Shown here piece after piece: positions 6,615 through 7,117 of a DNA stretch of 7,117 nt (position 1 is the stretch's first letter; every line of letters begins with the position of its first letter). The translations under genes were made by a program, and so were the position numbers. The DNA comes from Treponema sp. (GTDB lineage Bacteria; Spirochaetota; Spirochaetia; Treponematales; Breznakiellaceae): positions 1-7,117 of the forward strand of contig JAISPY010000110.1 of NCBI GenBank assembly GCA_031274565.1, read 5' to 3'. The notes under the pieces were generated by a model. It saw only the letters and a list, made by a program, of their open reading frames with translations. It was not told the origin of the DNA and did no database searches.

Positions 6615-7117
6615 ATGTCCATAGTTACCATGACTATCAATAATAAGCAGGTCCAAAGCGAGGAAGGGACGACCATTCTTCAGGCAGCCCGTCAGGCGGG
6701 GTTCGACATTCCCACCTTCTGCCATGCGGACCATTTGAAACCTTTCACGAGCTGCTTTATCTGCGTGGTGAAGGTCGAAGGAGGACGGGGAAACCTGGTG
6801 CCCTCCTGCGCCACCACAGTACGGGAAGGTATGGCCGTAACCGTAGAAGACCCTGAACTGGAAGCCTCCCGCAGGATGTGTATCAACCTGCTGCTTTCAG
6901 ACCACTGTGGGGACTGTCTTCCCCCCTGCCAGAGCGCCTGTCCTTCAGGGATTGACATCCAGGGCTTTCTGGCCCTGATTCGGGAGGGAAAGGCCACGGA
7001 AGCCGCGCTGCGTATCCGGGAACAGGCCCCCTTTCCGGGTATTCTGGGCCGGATCTGTCCTCGGCCCTGTGAAGCAGTCTGCCGGCGGCAGCGGGTGGAA
7101 GAGTCTGTTGCCATTTG
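6615..7117 (+). CDS. [2Fe-2S] plus GltD/NfnB-like iron-sulfur flavoprotein subunit, 5' part only
   Basis: This frame is open to the window end: 167 codons plus two bases. The start has GAGGT at 6602-6606, eight bases upstream, and lies 101 bases after the HydB-like stop. Residues 1-75 form a plant-type [2Fe-2S] ferredoxin domain with C36, C47, C50 and C65 (CFIC, PSCATTVREG). Residues 96-160 match the N-terminal Fe-S domain of glutamate synthase small subunit, NfnB and related flavoproteins: CGDCLPPCQSACP (C98, C101, C105, C109), then GRICPRPCEAVC (C148, C152, C156). An FAD/NAD(P)-binding region should follow beyond the window. No H-cluster motif is visible in the part present. With NuoE- and NuoF-like partners this resembles StnA-type transhydrogenase subunits. 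A formate-dehydrogenase-linked version is also possible, depending on what follows. Confidence 0.8.
   Translation, partial: MSIVTMTINNKQVQSEEGTTILQAARQAGFDIPTFCHADHLKPFTSCFICVVKVEGGRGNLVPSCATTVREGMAVTVEDPELEASRRMCINLLLSDHCGDCLPPCQSACPSGIDIQGFLALIREGKATEAALRIREQAPFPGILGRICPRPCEAVCRRQRVEESVAI

Noticed and set aside
1..7117. CRISPR array, insertion sequence, tRNA or rRNA gene
   Set aside because: I saw no regularly spaced repeats, transposase motifs, terminal inverted repeats, cloverleaf or rRNA stretches.

Overview
The window carries two head-to-tail sets of genes for NADH-linked, flavin-based electron-transfer complexes: HydC/NuoE and HydB/NuoF subunits, as in electron-bifurcating hydrogenases and transhydrogenases. 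They point to a strict anaerobe with fermentative or acetogenic metabolism. A SpoIIE-type phosphatase relic beside HydC/HydB is an arrangement I associate with Clostridia and with spirochaetes such as gut treponemes. The GC-rich codons are compatible with the latter, but nothing here fixes the taxon. Everything recognisable as a gene is on the + strand.

Layout. Bases 1-850 are mostly AT-rich and show no convincing gene. Bases 853-1090 hold two tandem copies of a short unit. Each has a CCTCC (anti-Shine-Dalgarno) core followed by a terminator-like hairpin, and the second has a good promoter; I read them as two small RNA genes. Bases 1091-1297 form a leader rich in hairpins. Cluster 1 follows: a truncated and frameshifted SpoIIE-like phosphatase (1298-1920), an intact HydC/NuoE (1967-2455), and a HydB/NuoF pseudogene (2448-3738). 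That pseudogene has a roughly 14-base deletion, lost conserved residues, and no C-terminal iron-sulfur region. No HydA follows it. Bases 3739-4212 contain no recognisable gene but do hold a promoter-like pair and a large hairpin. Cluster 2 follows: an intact NuoE-like subunit (4213-4752), a HydB/NuoF-like subunit split by one extra base but otherwise well conserved (4749-6513), and the start of a subunit with an N-terminal [2Fe-2S] domain plus a GltD/NfnB-type iron-sulfur domain (6615 to the window end).

How the parts work together. In cluster 2 the NuoE-like and NuoF-like subunits would form an NADH/FMN/Fe-S module. The partial third subunit would add an FAD/NAD(P)-type module. This resembles the Stn (Sporomusa-type Nfn) transhydrogenases or a related NAD(P)-linked complex more than a classical HydABC hydrogenase. 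Cluster 1 looks like a decaying HydABC-type operon. The two HydB sequences differ in their N-terminal cysteine pattern, so the clusters look like different sublineages rather than a fresh duplication. The leaders of both clusters share a short sequence and hairpin element.

The most unusual features are the paired anti-SD small RNA candidates, the shared leader element with alternative pairing in leader 2, and an intact HydC between two broken partner genes.
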